Below, piece after piece: positions 1 to 8,722 of a DNA stretch of 64,000 nucleotides. Each line of letters starts with the position of its first letter. Position 1 is the stretch's first letter. A program made the translations under genes and the position numbers. The DNA comes from a virus, in the IMG/VR virus record IMGVR_UViG_3300014720_000017, positions 1-64,000 of that record; one strand, given 5' to 3'. The notes below the pieces were generated by a model. The model saw nothing but the letters and a program-made list of their open reading frames with translations, had not been told where the DNA came from and ran no database searches.

Positions 1-3000
1 CAAAGATAGAAGAATCATATTCCTGCTTGATATTGTTGTAGATACGATACTCAAGTTCTAGTAATAAGTCATCTCTGAAATCGCCATACGCCGCTGTGAT
101 ACTACCGTCGTGGCCTTGTATGACTTCACGAGGCTCTTGATAGGTATCGTCTATGAAACGCATAGGAGTGTATTTTTTATACAGTCCCATGCTGGTAGGA
201 GTTGGCGGAATGTGACTAGTAGCTGTAGAAACATATTCACGTATTTCGACCAGATCATTTTCTTCAAGAGGCACACTCAATTGTACAAAACCAAAGGTTG
301 AATTAAATGAGTAGTCTCTTGCATTTAAAAGTTGAATGCCGTTTAGATACACATAAACAGCACGTTTGCTGAGACTAGTGAGATCAAATTTTTCGGTGAG
401 TGAAAATGTTTTTATTCCAACATCTTCTACAGTGTATGTTATAGCAGTATAAGCGCCTGCTCCTAACATGTCGCTGTCTGCAAACGGACTCACCGCAGTT
501 TTATTTTTTGCTAGACTGTTAATAACATCATCAACAAAATCTGGTACACTATTATTATAGTCAATTTCTACTGCCCTGGCAGCAAAATTATTTTTAAAAT
601 CTGTGTAGGCTTTTTTAACATATTGTATTGATTTGATAACATTGTGTGTTTTATCACACAGAGTCATAATAGCCAGTGGTGCTATACCAGAATGCTTCAG
701 AAAACGTTTGGCGTGTTTTTGATATCCGTCGCTGTCTCTTAGATTGCTGACTCCCGGTATATTACCTGTAACCTCAGAATCAAATTCTACAGCTGAAACA
801 ATATGGTCCACAGCCTGGCCTAATGTGAAAGATGTCAGTGCTGTATTAAATGGATTCTTTTCTAGACCTGCTGGTATTTCATAGTAACCTTGATCAGGAT
901 CAAGATCTGTAATAACTTTCAGAACTACAGCGTCTTTGGCAGACAGGGTGAGGGGAAACTCAAATATGTTCTCCGTCCTAGTGTACATTCCTGCATACTT
1001 TGTGCCGTTTATGTAAATGTTGATTATTGGGTCTGTCTTCAACGCAGACCAGTCTATCGTATCAAAGGTCAACGTATTTGTATCTCTGATTACTAATTGA
1101 CTATCTACTATAGGTTGCATAAATTCTGAACCAGCTAGTAACCAATTATTAGCATAGACTTCGTCGGGATTAAATTTATAGTATCCGGTAGATATTTTAA
1201 CACGTTTAGGTGTTCGTATTTCTGTGTATTCTGCGATATCCGAATCCCAGTCGAAATTAAATTCTATATCACCAACATTGTTAATGTTCAAATAACTTAA
1301 ACTAAAACCCAATTCAGTGTCTATTCTTCCCGACCCTAGCTTATAGCTTATAATTTTTGTGCCGGTAAATGTGCTAGTGGTGTATTTTTCAATATCGCTA
1401 AAACTTACACCTGCCGAATCAAATACGTCGAACCGCGGAGCCTGATTCACTGAAGTTTTTGCTTGACTTGGTATCCAATTAGTTCCGTTATAATGAAACA
1501 TCTTTCCACCGTTTTTAGAACCTCGGCGTACTAACACCCCTTGCCCTAATATACTATCACTATCTTCTGTTTCTACTAGATGTATCTGAGTAGTGTTTAT
1601 GTGTCGAATAAATTTTACTTCATATATTTTGTTGTTGGTTAATCTATCAGTATCAGCAATAACCAATATCCTAGCACCTTCAAACAAAAACTCTCCATCG
1701 ACGTTGTAACCTGTGCTGCCTTCAATGCGAGATAATACATCAGTGGTATAATCATCAAGATAATCTACAGTTTGTTTAGCTGCCGATCCGTGATTGAATA
1801 ACTGCAGATTAGCTGAAAATTCTATAATAGGTCGTTTAGCTCTAGTAGATTCTTCTGCAGGAAAATCTTCGCCTCGCAGAGTATAAGCTGTTTCTAATAC
1901 ACTTCTATGGAACCAACGATTATACCTTGACCAAGGATTAGAATCAATACTGTCTCTAGCTATAGTGATGTAATCTTTAAAGGTAGGATATGCGGTGGCA
2001 TCATCAAAGGGTTCTGTGTCAAAGCCTGCGTTATCAAATAATACTTCAGGTACTGTGGCTGTTAATACTGGAACTATAAGGTCAGAGAATTTTGTCAATG
2101 TTATAGCTTTTCCAACTCCTTCAACCACCCATGTTTCCTGACTATATTTTTCTGGGATAACGGTACCTTGAAATTTGACAACCATTCCATTGCTTAGTGT
2201 AATGCCAGTACTGCTAGTATATTCACTCTTGCCAACCATGTCTTTATCTACATTGAGATATGTATTAGATTCAATATCAGCTATAACAAATCTACCAAAG
2301 GTATCAGGAGTAATTAATCCCTGATAATATAATGTATCAGGAGCATCGTACGGAACAGTAAAAGTCACTGTGCCATTTTCAGTGCCGTTGTTGATTACAC
2401 CTTTTTTGTATTCTAAGGCGGAACCGGATGCGGCTGGTTCGAGATATTCCCAATCTTCACTATCTAATGTGATAGAACTACCGTCTGCGGGATTTATGTC
2501 TCGGCGTGCTCTATATAGTTTAGAATCATATACTGCTAGATTGCCTGCAAGATATGGATGATTAGGTTTGAATATCAAACTTCCTGTATCATAATTCGTA
2601 CGAATACTAAATCCTTCACCAGGAGCATTAACTTTAAATTTATATGTCTGTCCTCGATATAATGTTAGAGTAGGATTATTGGTATAGGCATCTGGAGTAA
2701 ACACAAAACTGTTTGCAGTTGTACTCAATACTACTTTATATGTACTGTTGACTGTGGCGCTTTGTCCATATATTGAGACACTAGGCGGACCGCTGGGCAC
2801 CCAATAATATTCGCGATAATTGATGAACTTGTCCCAGGCAATAGGCGGATTCCAGGCATAGTGCTCCTGGCTAGTAAGTTTGTCGTCACGTTCATCTGTG
2901 TTACCAAAGAATTTTAATTGATTTTTAAAATCAATGTAATCATAGAAATTTTCAATCTTATCCTGATTTCGATATATCACTCCGGGTTCTAACTGATAAG

Positions 3001-3229
3001 CACTTCTTAATGTAGCATCTGTATCTAGATATAGATCGTTACCATTATAAGTTTTGCCAAACCTTCGACCAACATATCCTGTAATTTTATCCAATAATCC
3101 TGGTTGTACTAAAGGATCTACTACGCCTGCAAGAAATTTATCGTTAGCTTCTGTCTGAAAAACTTTCGGTAGAAGTTCTACTGATTTTCTTATAGGTAGT
3201 TTACTGAAAGGGAAAAATTTATCTGACAT
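1..3229 (-). CDS. Giant baseplate wedge protein, gp7-like by position (N-terminal part, runs off left edge)
   Basis: An open frame reads leftwards from an ATG at 3229; the stretches I translated (about 0.5 kb at each end) contain no stop and it leaves the window, giving at least 1076 residues. The start lies one base after the gp6 stop, so the two are translationally coupled. The N-terminus reads MSDKFFPFSKLPIRKSVE, followed by polar beta-rich sequence with no transmembrane segment. In T4-like phages the large protein after gp25 and gp6 is gp7, the wedge initiator that binds gp10 and gp8, and marine relatives have very large versions. The assignment rests on position, size and composition; I recognise no diagnostic gp7 motif. 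It could instead be another large baseplate-associated protein. Confidence 0.6.
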   Translation of the reverse strand, partial: MSDKFFPFSKLPIRKSVELLPKVFQTEANDKFLAGVVDPLVQPGLLDKITGYVGRRFGKTYNGNDLYLDTDATLRSAYQLEPGVIYRNQDKIENFYDYIDFKNQLKFFGNTDERDDKLTSQEHYAWNPPIAWDKFINYREYYWVPSGPPSVSIYGQSATVNSTYKVVLSTTANSFVFTPDAYTNNPTLTLYRGQTYKFKVNAPGEGFSIRTNYDTGSLIFKPNHPYLAGNLAVYDSKLYRARRDINPADGSSITLDSEDWEYLEPAASGSALEYKKGVINNGTENGTVTFTVPYDAPDTLYYQGLITPDTFGRFVIADIESNTYLNVDKDMVGKSEYTSSTGITLSNGMVVKFQGTVIPEKYSQETWVVEGVGKAITLTKFSDLIVPVLTATVPEVLFDNAGFDTEPFDDATAYPTFKDYITIARDSIDSNPWSRYNRWFHRSVLETAYTLRGEDFPAEESTRAKRPIIEFSANLQLFNHGSAAKQTVDYLDDYTTDVLSRIEGSTGYNVDGEFLFEGARILVIADTDRLTNNKIYEVKFIRHINTTQIHLVETEDSDSILGQGVLVRRGSKNGGKMFHYNGTNWIPSQAKTSVNQAPRFDVFDSAGVSFSDIEKYTTSTFTGTKIISYKLGSGRIDTELGFSLSYLNINNVGDIEFNFDWDSDIAEYTEIRTPKRVKISTGYYKFNPDEVYANNWLLAGSEFMQPIVDSQLVIRDTNTLTFDTIDWSALKTDPIINIYINGTKYAGMYTRTENIFEFPLTLSAKDAVVLKVITDLDPDQGYYEIPAGLEKNPFNTALTSFTLGQAVDHIVSAVEFDSEVTGNIPGVSNLRDSDGYQKHAKRFLKHSGIAPLAIMTLCDKTHNVIKSIQYVKKAYTDFKNNFAARAVEIDYNNSVPDFVDDVINSLAKNKTAVSPFADSDMLGAGAYTAITYTVEDVGIKTFSLTEKFDLTSLSKRAVYVYLNGIQLLNARDYSFNSTFGFVQLSVPLEENDLVEIREYVSTATSHIPPTPTSMGLYKKYTPMRFIDDTYQEPREVIQGHDGSITAAYGDFRDDLLLELEYRIYNNIKQEYDSSIF

Positions 3230-3230
3230 G

Positions 3231-6200
3231 TTAATAGGTAGTAGATACCACACTGGTTATAGCAGAACCAACTTCAGCTGCTGTGATAGCTGTGACTATC
3301 TCAACATCTGTGACGGTGGCTCCACTGATTAGGATTTCATCCGATCTGCTCTGTATCTCAAACAGGCTTCCGAATGATTGACCACTTTGTTTTGGACATA
3401 TAACTATGTTACTGATATCGGGTGCTGTAGAATTTAGTATGTAGGTAGTAAGTTCACCCATATAAAATCTATCACCGAAATCCCAATTGCTAATGTCGAA
3501 GAATGTGTTTATTGCTGAGATAACTCGAACTTTAAGATCGTTATCATTAATAGATTGTCCAGGATTTTTAACCACTTTAAATATGGCTTGTAATTTAGGA
3601 TCTGCTTTTGAACCAAACAACACCTTGTATTTTACTGTATGATAAATGATTTCGTCACTGATAGATTTAATCGCAGATAGGTTAGCTCCAAACGTTGTTC
3701 TTAAACTGTCTGTGCTGGGAGGTTCTGGTGCGGTATCGGTACCGCCTGCAAGATATATTCTATATGATTCATCATAAGATCTAGTCAATAAAAACACGTC
3801 AATGATATTGCTAGAGCTAGGATCTATTCTGCGATCCACACTGGCATTATGGATATACTGAAATTTTAGATTCCTTCGACCAATGTTAGCTCTGTATGAT
3901 CTATCAAGATCAAATGTATTTGTGCTTCGGTTCACTGTTTTAACAACATCTTCGTCGATGGTATAAAAATAGATCAATTGCCCGTCGGGATAAGTTGTTG
4001 CATCAGTGAAATCAATCACCGATTCTTTTTCTCGAATTAATATTAGATTATCTGAGTTATCCACTAACTGATAATCAGTTGTGCCGTATTGATCTACGGT
4101 TTCCTTAAAAAACAAATAATTTAACGCTGTGTCTGCGCCAACTATCTGTTCAAATGAATCCGGATTATCTATAACTCCGTCGTCGTCACTGTCTTGAAAA
4201 CTTAATTTTATTTCCGTAGTGCTTTCATATCCATCATCAAATTTAATAGTGTCGCTGATTTCAAAGGGCACGTCTTGCCGTAATTCTGTGATAAACCCGC
4301 TGTCGGTATTGATCCCAAGTACCTTGACCTGATCTTTTACCACAGCACCTAATTGGTCATTATAACGTTTTTCGTTGGTATCAAAATAAAAACGATTCTG
4401 CATAACGCTGCCAAAAACATAACTAAGTCGTCTTATTCTAACTACATATCTATCGGCTTCTTTAACAAAGGCTACTAACCATGAACTATCTGCATTTGTG
4501 TTAGTTACGTCTCCTGATTTTCCTAGACTAAAATCGCTGATTAAGTTAATATTAGTAGCGGTAACAATCTTCCAGGTCGACGAAACCGATTCATATCTCA
4601 ATCCAAAATTTAAATTCTGAGAGCATTGATTAACTATTTCTGTTTCTAACGCAGCATCTAAATCATTAATAAATCGAGGCACAATGCGATTTGCCACTGC
4701 ACCTGTAGGCACAGCGTCACTAAATGTTACCGCCCCTAGTCCGTTGGTCAGCACACCTCTACCAGCATTAGTTCCGTCGCCTACCACAGACACTACTTTA
4801 GTCCAAAGCCTATCACGTTGCTCTGGATCTTGAGCATTGATAGCTACTAATGTACCTTTTTTAAATGCTAGTCCGGCAGGTGCTGTAAATTTAATTAATG
4901 CTCCGCTGAGCAGATATTTCAAACTAGAAGTAGAATACGTACCTACTTTTAACAGTGAGTTATCCACCACATTCTTGAAATAGCCGGTAGGGGTTGTAGA
5001 AGTAATGCTTTGCCATACCGTGTTATTATCTGTGAAAAGAATACGATCAAATTTTGTAAAATAAAAATTATAAACATCTGCGTCTGTAAATTTTGGTTCT
5101 ACATTTTGCCGAAGAAAATTAATTACATCGACTCTATTGTTGAATCTAAATCCAAGAGTTTCTTCACTTTCTTGTTTATAGATATATCCATCATCACAAA
5201 ACACATTGATACTTGAATATTTTCCAGATGCATCAATGATATCAAAATTTCTACTAATACCGCTAGATGTTCTGTTAATGGATTTAATCTTGACTATATT
5301 TTGGCTGCTACTTAACGGTGCAAGATTATAATCTTCGGCAGTAATCATACGATTCTGCGTGTAATAAACTGCAGGAGCATTGGTTCTCACCGAATCTATA
5401 CTTTCAGTTGCAGCTGAGTTCGCTACTGTAGACTGAAGAGCCAGTCCTACTGTTAAGGTATGCTCTACTCCTGATTTATTAAAATAACTAATACTAATAT
5501 TAATTCCTCTAAGTTCGTTGGGACTGATGGTGTAAGATAATCCGTTACTAGTTCTATAAAACACTCTGAAAGAACCTTGTGGTAGATTACCATATACTCC
5601 GTCAGCAAAAACTAGATCAACGGTATCATTTTCTTTAGTATTAACCGCATATATGTTTCTAATGTTTTGTTCTACGCTATTATAGGCAATATTGTTACCT
5701 ACCAGCGTACTAACTTTAGTCCACTCCTCTAATTGTGCTCCTGCACTGTTTAATGAAAATAACCACACATCATCGTTGTTAATGTCGGCTGTATCGATAG
5801 CGATTTTTTCGTTAGGAGTTGGCACCCCTATACCAAAATCAGCTAGGGCTAGTGTGCCCTGTTTGAACATCAGGAAAAATCCGGTGTTGGGACTAGCAGG
5901 TCCTGTGCCATCATTTCTATATACAAATCCTAATTGATTGCCAGGCACCGGAGGTTCTTCATAGATATTTTCACTGTTCTTAAATGCGGTGGAAACTAAT
6001 TCAAACAGCATGCCTCTAGCAGCTACAGTCTTGCTGAAAGAATAGATTGGCACATCTGTGCTGGTAGTTCTAAATCTATATTGTTCTGTAGGTATACCTT
6101 GTATGGTCGCTGAACCCTGGCTGCGACCAAATTCTGTGTTGTCGGCCATTGCTGAATTTAAAACTAAAATAAATTGCTCAAGCCAATTGGTGTTTGTTGG

Positions 6201-6638
6201 ATCATTCCAGCTGACTATCTGTTGTGCGAGATTACGTCCGTTACTGTCTACAATATCTTCTGTAGTAGTCACCGAAGTAAATTTTAACAGTCCTTTAGCA
6301 GCAACGTTTCTCTTGGCGTTATAACTAAGCATTCGAGCAATTCGCAACACGCTTTCTTTGGTCTCAGCTAGTTCGATAAAATTCTCTCTGCTGGCCAAAT
6401 CAATGCGAAATGCTAGACTCTGGCCTAAAAATGCCACGGCATCAATTAGTGCTAGATATTCAGATGACTCAATATAGTCGTTGAAATCTTCTGGATAATT
6501 TTCTCGCAGATAAGTGATTATAACCCTGCGTAGATTTTCGAAGTCATAACTTTTGAAATCAGCGTTTCTAAATGTCTGATAGATTCTAGTCCAGTCTTGG
6601 TTTAGAATTAGATTATTTTGTCTACTTGTAGTGGTCAT
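3231..6638 (-). CDS. 6: Baseplate wedge protein gp6
   Basis: A 1135-aa protein. The N-terminus (NLILNQDWTRIYQTFRNADF, then a YDFENLRR..IITYLRENYPEDFNDYIESSE segment and ALIDAVAFLGQSLAFRID) is the conserved gp6 start; gp6 is the J-like wedge protein whose dimers form the inner ring around the hub. The C-terminal part (about 1020-1120: VINTFFDISNWDFGDRFYMGELT and VICPKQSG-like text) fits the J-type dimerisation region. It is much longer than T4 gp6 (660 aa), as is usual in marine T4-like phages. It lies between gp25 and the gp7-like gene and has its own late-promoter motif 18 bases upstream. Confidence 0.88.
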   Translation of the reverse strand: MTTTSRQNNLILNQDWTRIYQTFRNADFKSYDFENLRRVIITYLRENYPEDFNDYIESSEYLALIDAVAFLGQSLAFRIDLASRENFIELAETKESVLRIARMLSYNAKRNVAAKGLLKFTSVTTTEDIVDSNGRNLAQQIVSWNDPTNTNWLEQFILVLNSAMADNTEFGRSQGSATIQGIPTEQYRFRTTSTDVPIYSFSKTVAARGMLFELVSTAFKNSENIYEEPPVPGNQLGFVYRNDGTGPASPNTGFFLMFKQGTLALADFGIGVPTPNEKIAIDTADINNDDVWLFSLNSAGAQLEEWTKVSTLVGNNIAYNSVEQNIRNIYAVNTKENDTVDLVFADGVYGNLPQGSFRVFYRTSNGLSYTISPNELRGINISISYFNKSGVEHTLTVGLALQSTVANSAATESIDSVRTNAPAVYYTQNRMITAEDYNLAPLSSSQNIVKIKSINRTSSGISRNFDIIDASGKYSSINVFCDDGYIYKQESEETLGFRFNNRVDVINFLRQNVEPKFTDADVYNFYFTKFDRILFTDNNTVWQSITSTTPTGYFKNVVDNSLLKVGTYSTSSLKYLLSGALIKFTAPAGLAFKKGTLVAINAQDPEQRDRLWTKVVSVVGDGTNAGRGVLTNGLGAVTFSDAVPTGAVANRIVPRFINDLDAALETEIVNQCSQNLNFGLRYESVSSTWKIVTATNINLISDFSLGKSGDVTNTNADSSWLVAFVKEADRYVVRIRRLSYVFGSVMQNRFYFDTNEKRYNDQLGAVVKDQVKVLGINTDSGFITELRQDVPFEISDTIKFDDGYESTTEIKLSFQDSDDDGVIDNPDSFEQIVGADTALNYLFFKETVDQYGTTDYQLVDNSDNLILIREKESVIDFTDATTYPDGQLIYFYTIDEDVVKTVNRSTNTFDLDRSYRANIGRRNLKFQYIHNASVDRRIDPSSSNIIDVFLLTRSYDESYRIYLAGGTDTAPEPPSTDSLRTTFGANLSAIKSISDEIIYHTVKYKVLFGSKADPKLQAIFKVVKNPGQSINDNDLKVRVISAINTFFDISNWDFGDRFYMGELTTYILNSTAPDISNIVICPKQSGQSFGSLFEIQSRSDEILISGATVTDVEIVTAITAAEVGSAITSVVSTTY

Positions 6639-6656
6639 TTCGAGTCCCTATGCCAA

Positions 6657-6663
6657 TATTTAT
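6657..6663 (-). promoter_or_regulatory. Late promoter (ATAAATA) upstream of gp6
   Basis: The minus strand reads ATAAATA here, 18 bases before the gp6 ATG and inside the 40-bp gap after gp25. It matches the T4 late -10 element (TATAAATA) read by gp55-containing RNA polymerase. Only the motif is seen; transcription is inferred. Confidence 0.5.
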
Positions 6664-6678
6664 TATAAAATAAAGTGG

Positions 6679-7119
6679 TCATATTATGATATTATTAGTT
6701 TTATCAAAATCAAAAGACATGCGTTCATTGACGTTGAAAGGAATGTACACTATGTCAGCCTGTATGCGAATTCCTTGATCCGTGCTGTCTATAGTCACAG
6801 TGTTCACTGAGATCCTTGGATCGTAATTTATTATGGCTTCAACATCTTTGGCGATAATCTGCTTGACATCTTCTGTGAAATTTTCAAAAAGCATATCCCA
6901 TATCACTGTGCCAAAATCTGGATTTTCTAATTTTTCTCCTTTACGGATATAGAAATGATTAATCAAATCCTGCTTGACTAAATCAATATCATAGAGTTTG
7001 TAATTTTTTGAACTCTGTTGACTACTAAATCCCTTGTACAAAAAAACTCCCAGATTTTTTTCTGTTGTAACAGCGGTATTATTAGCTACTGTTTTTTGAT
7101 TATAAAGTTTATTTGCCAT
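6679..7119 (-). CDS. 25: Baseplate wedge protein gp25
   Basis: A 146-aa protein. The gp25/W-like core is clear in residues about 50-140: DLINHFYIRKGEKLENPDFG, then TVIWDMLFENFTEDVKQ, and a C-terminal strand set ending in FNVNERMSFDFD. This is the conserved EPR-loop region of contractile-tail proteins (gp25, P2 gpW, TssE), although here the canonical EPR reads K-L-E-N-P. gp25 helps trigger sheath contraction and joins gp6 and gp53 in the wedge. The ATG start lies one base after the gp5 stop. Confidence 0.9.
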   Translation of the reverse strand: MANKLYNQKTVANNTAVTTEKNLGVFLYKGFSSQQSSKNYKLYDIDLVKQDLINHFYIRKGEKLENPDFGTVIWDMLFENFTEDVKQIIAKDVEAIINYDPRISVNTVTIDSTDQGIRIQADIVYIPFNVNERMSFDFDKTNNIII

Positions 7120-7120
7120 A

Positions 7121-8719
7121 TTATGCGTCCCTATCTGTGTTATCAGGAGTTAGTTGCGCAGGAGCCAGATGTTCATGCAAAGGCCAGGGTTCGTGCATAG
7201 GAATTCTTTTCATAAAACTCTGAACTATTCCTGATTGATATCTCTTGTCCCAGCCTGCGGTGGTGCTGGTTGCTACGTTATCTCTGAGATCATAAGGTCT
7301 TACAAAGTCTGCTACCTCGGCAGTTTCCGAATTGTTAGGTCCATTGAGATTAATTTTTGTGCCGTTCATCTTTAACTCTGACGCAGACCCTACACTAATA
7401 TCACCAGTAGCCGACACCTTAAGTTCTGTGTTGGTAGCAATATCCATGTCGTTGTTGGCTGATATCTTTAGTTTGGCTCCTACTAGAATATCACAGTTAG
7501 CCCCCACGGTGAGCTTGGCATCGTTGTTGATCAGGAACTCCATGTCGGTGGCAATTTCTGCATGCCATTTGCCTGATTCTGTTCTAAAATTCATGTTGCG
7601 GCCAGCTTCAAAATTGATGTCTCTGTCGGCACGTATGTTAAGATCAGTAGCTGTGTGTATGCTGACACTGTCTTGTGCATAGATATCTATCTTACCATTG
7701 CTGGTCATTTCAATCCAGGCAGTGCCTCTAGCATTGCCTATGTAGATTAGATCTTCTGAATTGTGCAGCAGTATCTGATGACCAGTTCTAGTTCTGACTC
7801 TGAAATATTCATTGTAAGGAACTGTGGCTTCTCCCTGTGAAATTCTACGCTGAACTTCTGGATCTAAAAGGTCAACATATTTCACAGGTCCTTCTGCGGC
7901 TGTTTTTTCTCTGTGATAACGATCGTCGCCGTCGTCCATGACTAGCTGTGTGCCACCTAATCTGCTGATAGGTAGTGGTGCAGACTTGCTGTCTTTTTTT
8001 CCTATCACTGCTTTTTTAGCATTAGTTCTGCGATCTACTGGACCAGGAGTTGAGATACCAAACACCATACCCGGTAGTTCTCTTCTAGGTGATGACGAAC
8101 TTGTTCCACGAACATCATCTTCTAGTAACCCTTGCTCTAAAAATCTATCGGCAATAGGATGTACAACTCTAGGAATTTTTTCTGGATCTATTTCTTGCTT
8201 CTCACCGTTGATACGTTTGTTTATTTCTGCTACAGGTAATGGCTGTTTAGTGTTACCGTACCTAGCTTTATCTTCTGCATCTAATGCATTTATTTTAGAT
8301 CCTGCAATAGCCGGAACCATGTTATTAATATAACGGCCAGGAACACACGCAAACCAATAGCCCTGTCCAGGATCGCCATCCACAAAAAGCACTAACACGT
8401 TAACACCGACATCTGGAGGCACGAACCACATGCCGTAGCTCTTCTGTGTGTCATTGAATCCATCGATGGTAGAACTAGTACCATCATTCTTGCCCATATA
8501 TTCAAACCCTGTGTAACCAAAGAAGGGAGGAGCATATTTTACTATATGTAATTGACTGTCATCTCCAGGGTCATTACCTTGATCTTTAAGTAATGTCACT
8601 TCCAACGATCCCATGAAAGTTGGATCAAGATGACTGATCACCCTTGCAAGATATATACCTTGGGTGAGACCTCCTGACTTTCCTTCTCCTTCAGCTGAGG
8701 GACGACCTAATTCTGCCAT
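7121..8719 (-). CDS. 5: Baseplate hub spike protein gp5 (VgrG-like), no recognisable lysozyme domain
   Basis: A 532-aa protein. Residues about 15-135 form the OB-fold that sits under gp27-type hubs (GIYLARVISHLDPTFMGSLE through DVGVNVLVLFVDGDPGQGYW). Residues about 300-460 are the trimeric beta-helix spike, with repeated short strands (SNGKIDIYAQDSVSIHTATD, LNIRADRDINFEAGRNMNF). The linker of about residues 140-290 is charged, Ser- and Pro-rich, and shows no T4-lysozyme-like catalytic sequence, unlike T4 gp5. It is likely a membrane-piercing spike without cell-wall hydrolysis. It lies between the 805-aa hub protein and gp25. Confidence 0.85.
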   Translation of the reverse strand: MAELGRPSAEGEGKSGGLTQGIYLARVISHLDPTFMGSLEVTLLKDQGNDPGDDSQLHIVKYAPPFFGYTGFEYMGKNDGTSSTIDGFNDTQKSYGMWFVPPDVGVNVLVLFVDGDPGQGYWFACVPGRYINNMVPAIAGSKINALDAEDKARYGNTKQPLPVAEINKRINGEKQEIDPEKIPRVVHPIADRFLEQGLLEDDVRGTSSSSPRRELPGMVFGISTPGPVDRRTNAKKAVIGKKDSKSAPLPISRLGGTQLVMDDGDDRYHREKTAAEGPVKYVDLLDPEVQRRISQGEATVPYNEYFRVRTRTGHQILLHNSEDLIYIGNARGTAWIEMTSNGKIDIYAQDSVSIHTATDLNIRADRDINFEAGRNMNFRTESGKWHAEIATDMEFLINNDAKLTVGANCDILVGAKLKISANNDMDIATNTELKVSATGDISVGSASELKMNGTKINLNGPNNSETAEVADFVRPYDLRDNVATSTTAGWDKRYQSGIVQSFMKRIPMHEPWPLHEHLAPAQLTPDNTDRDA

Positions 8720-8722
8720 GTG

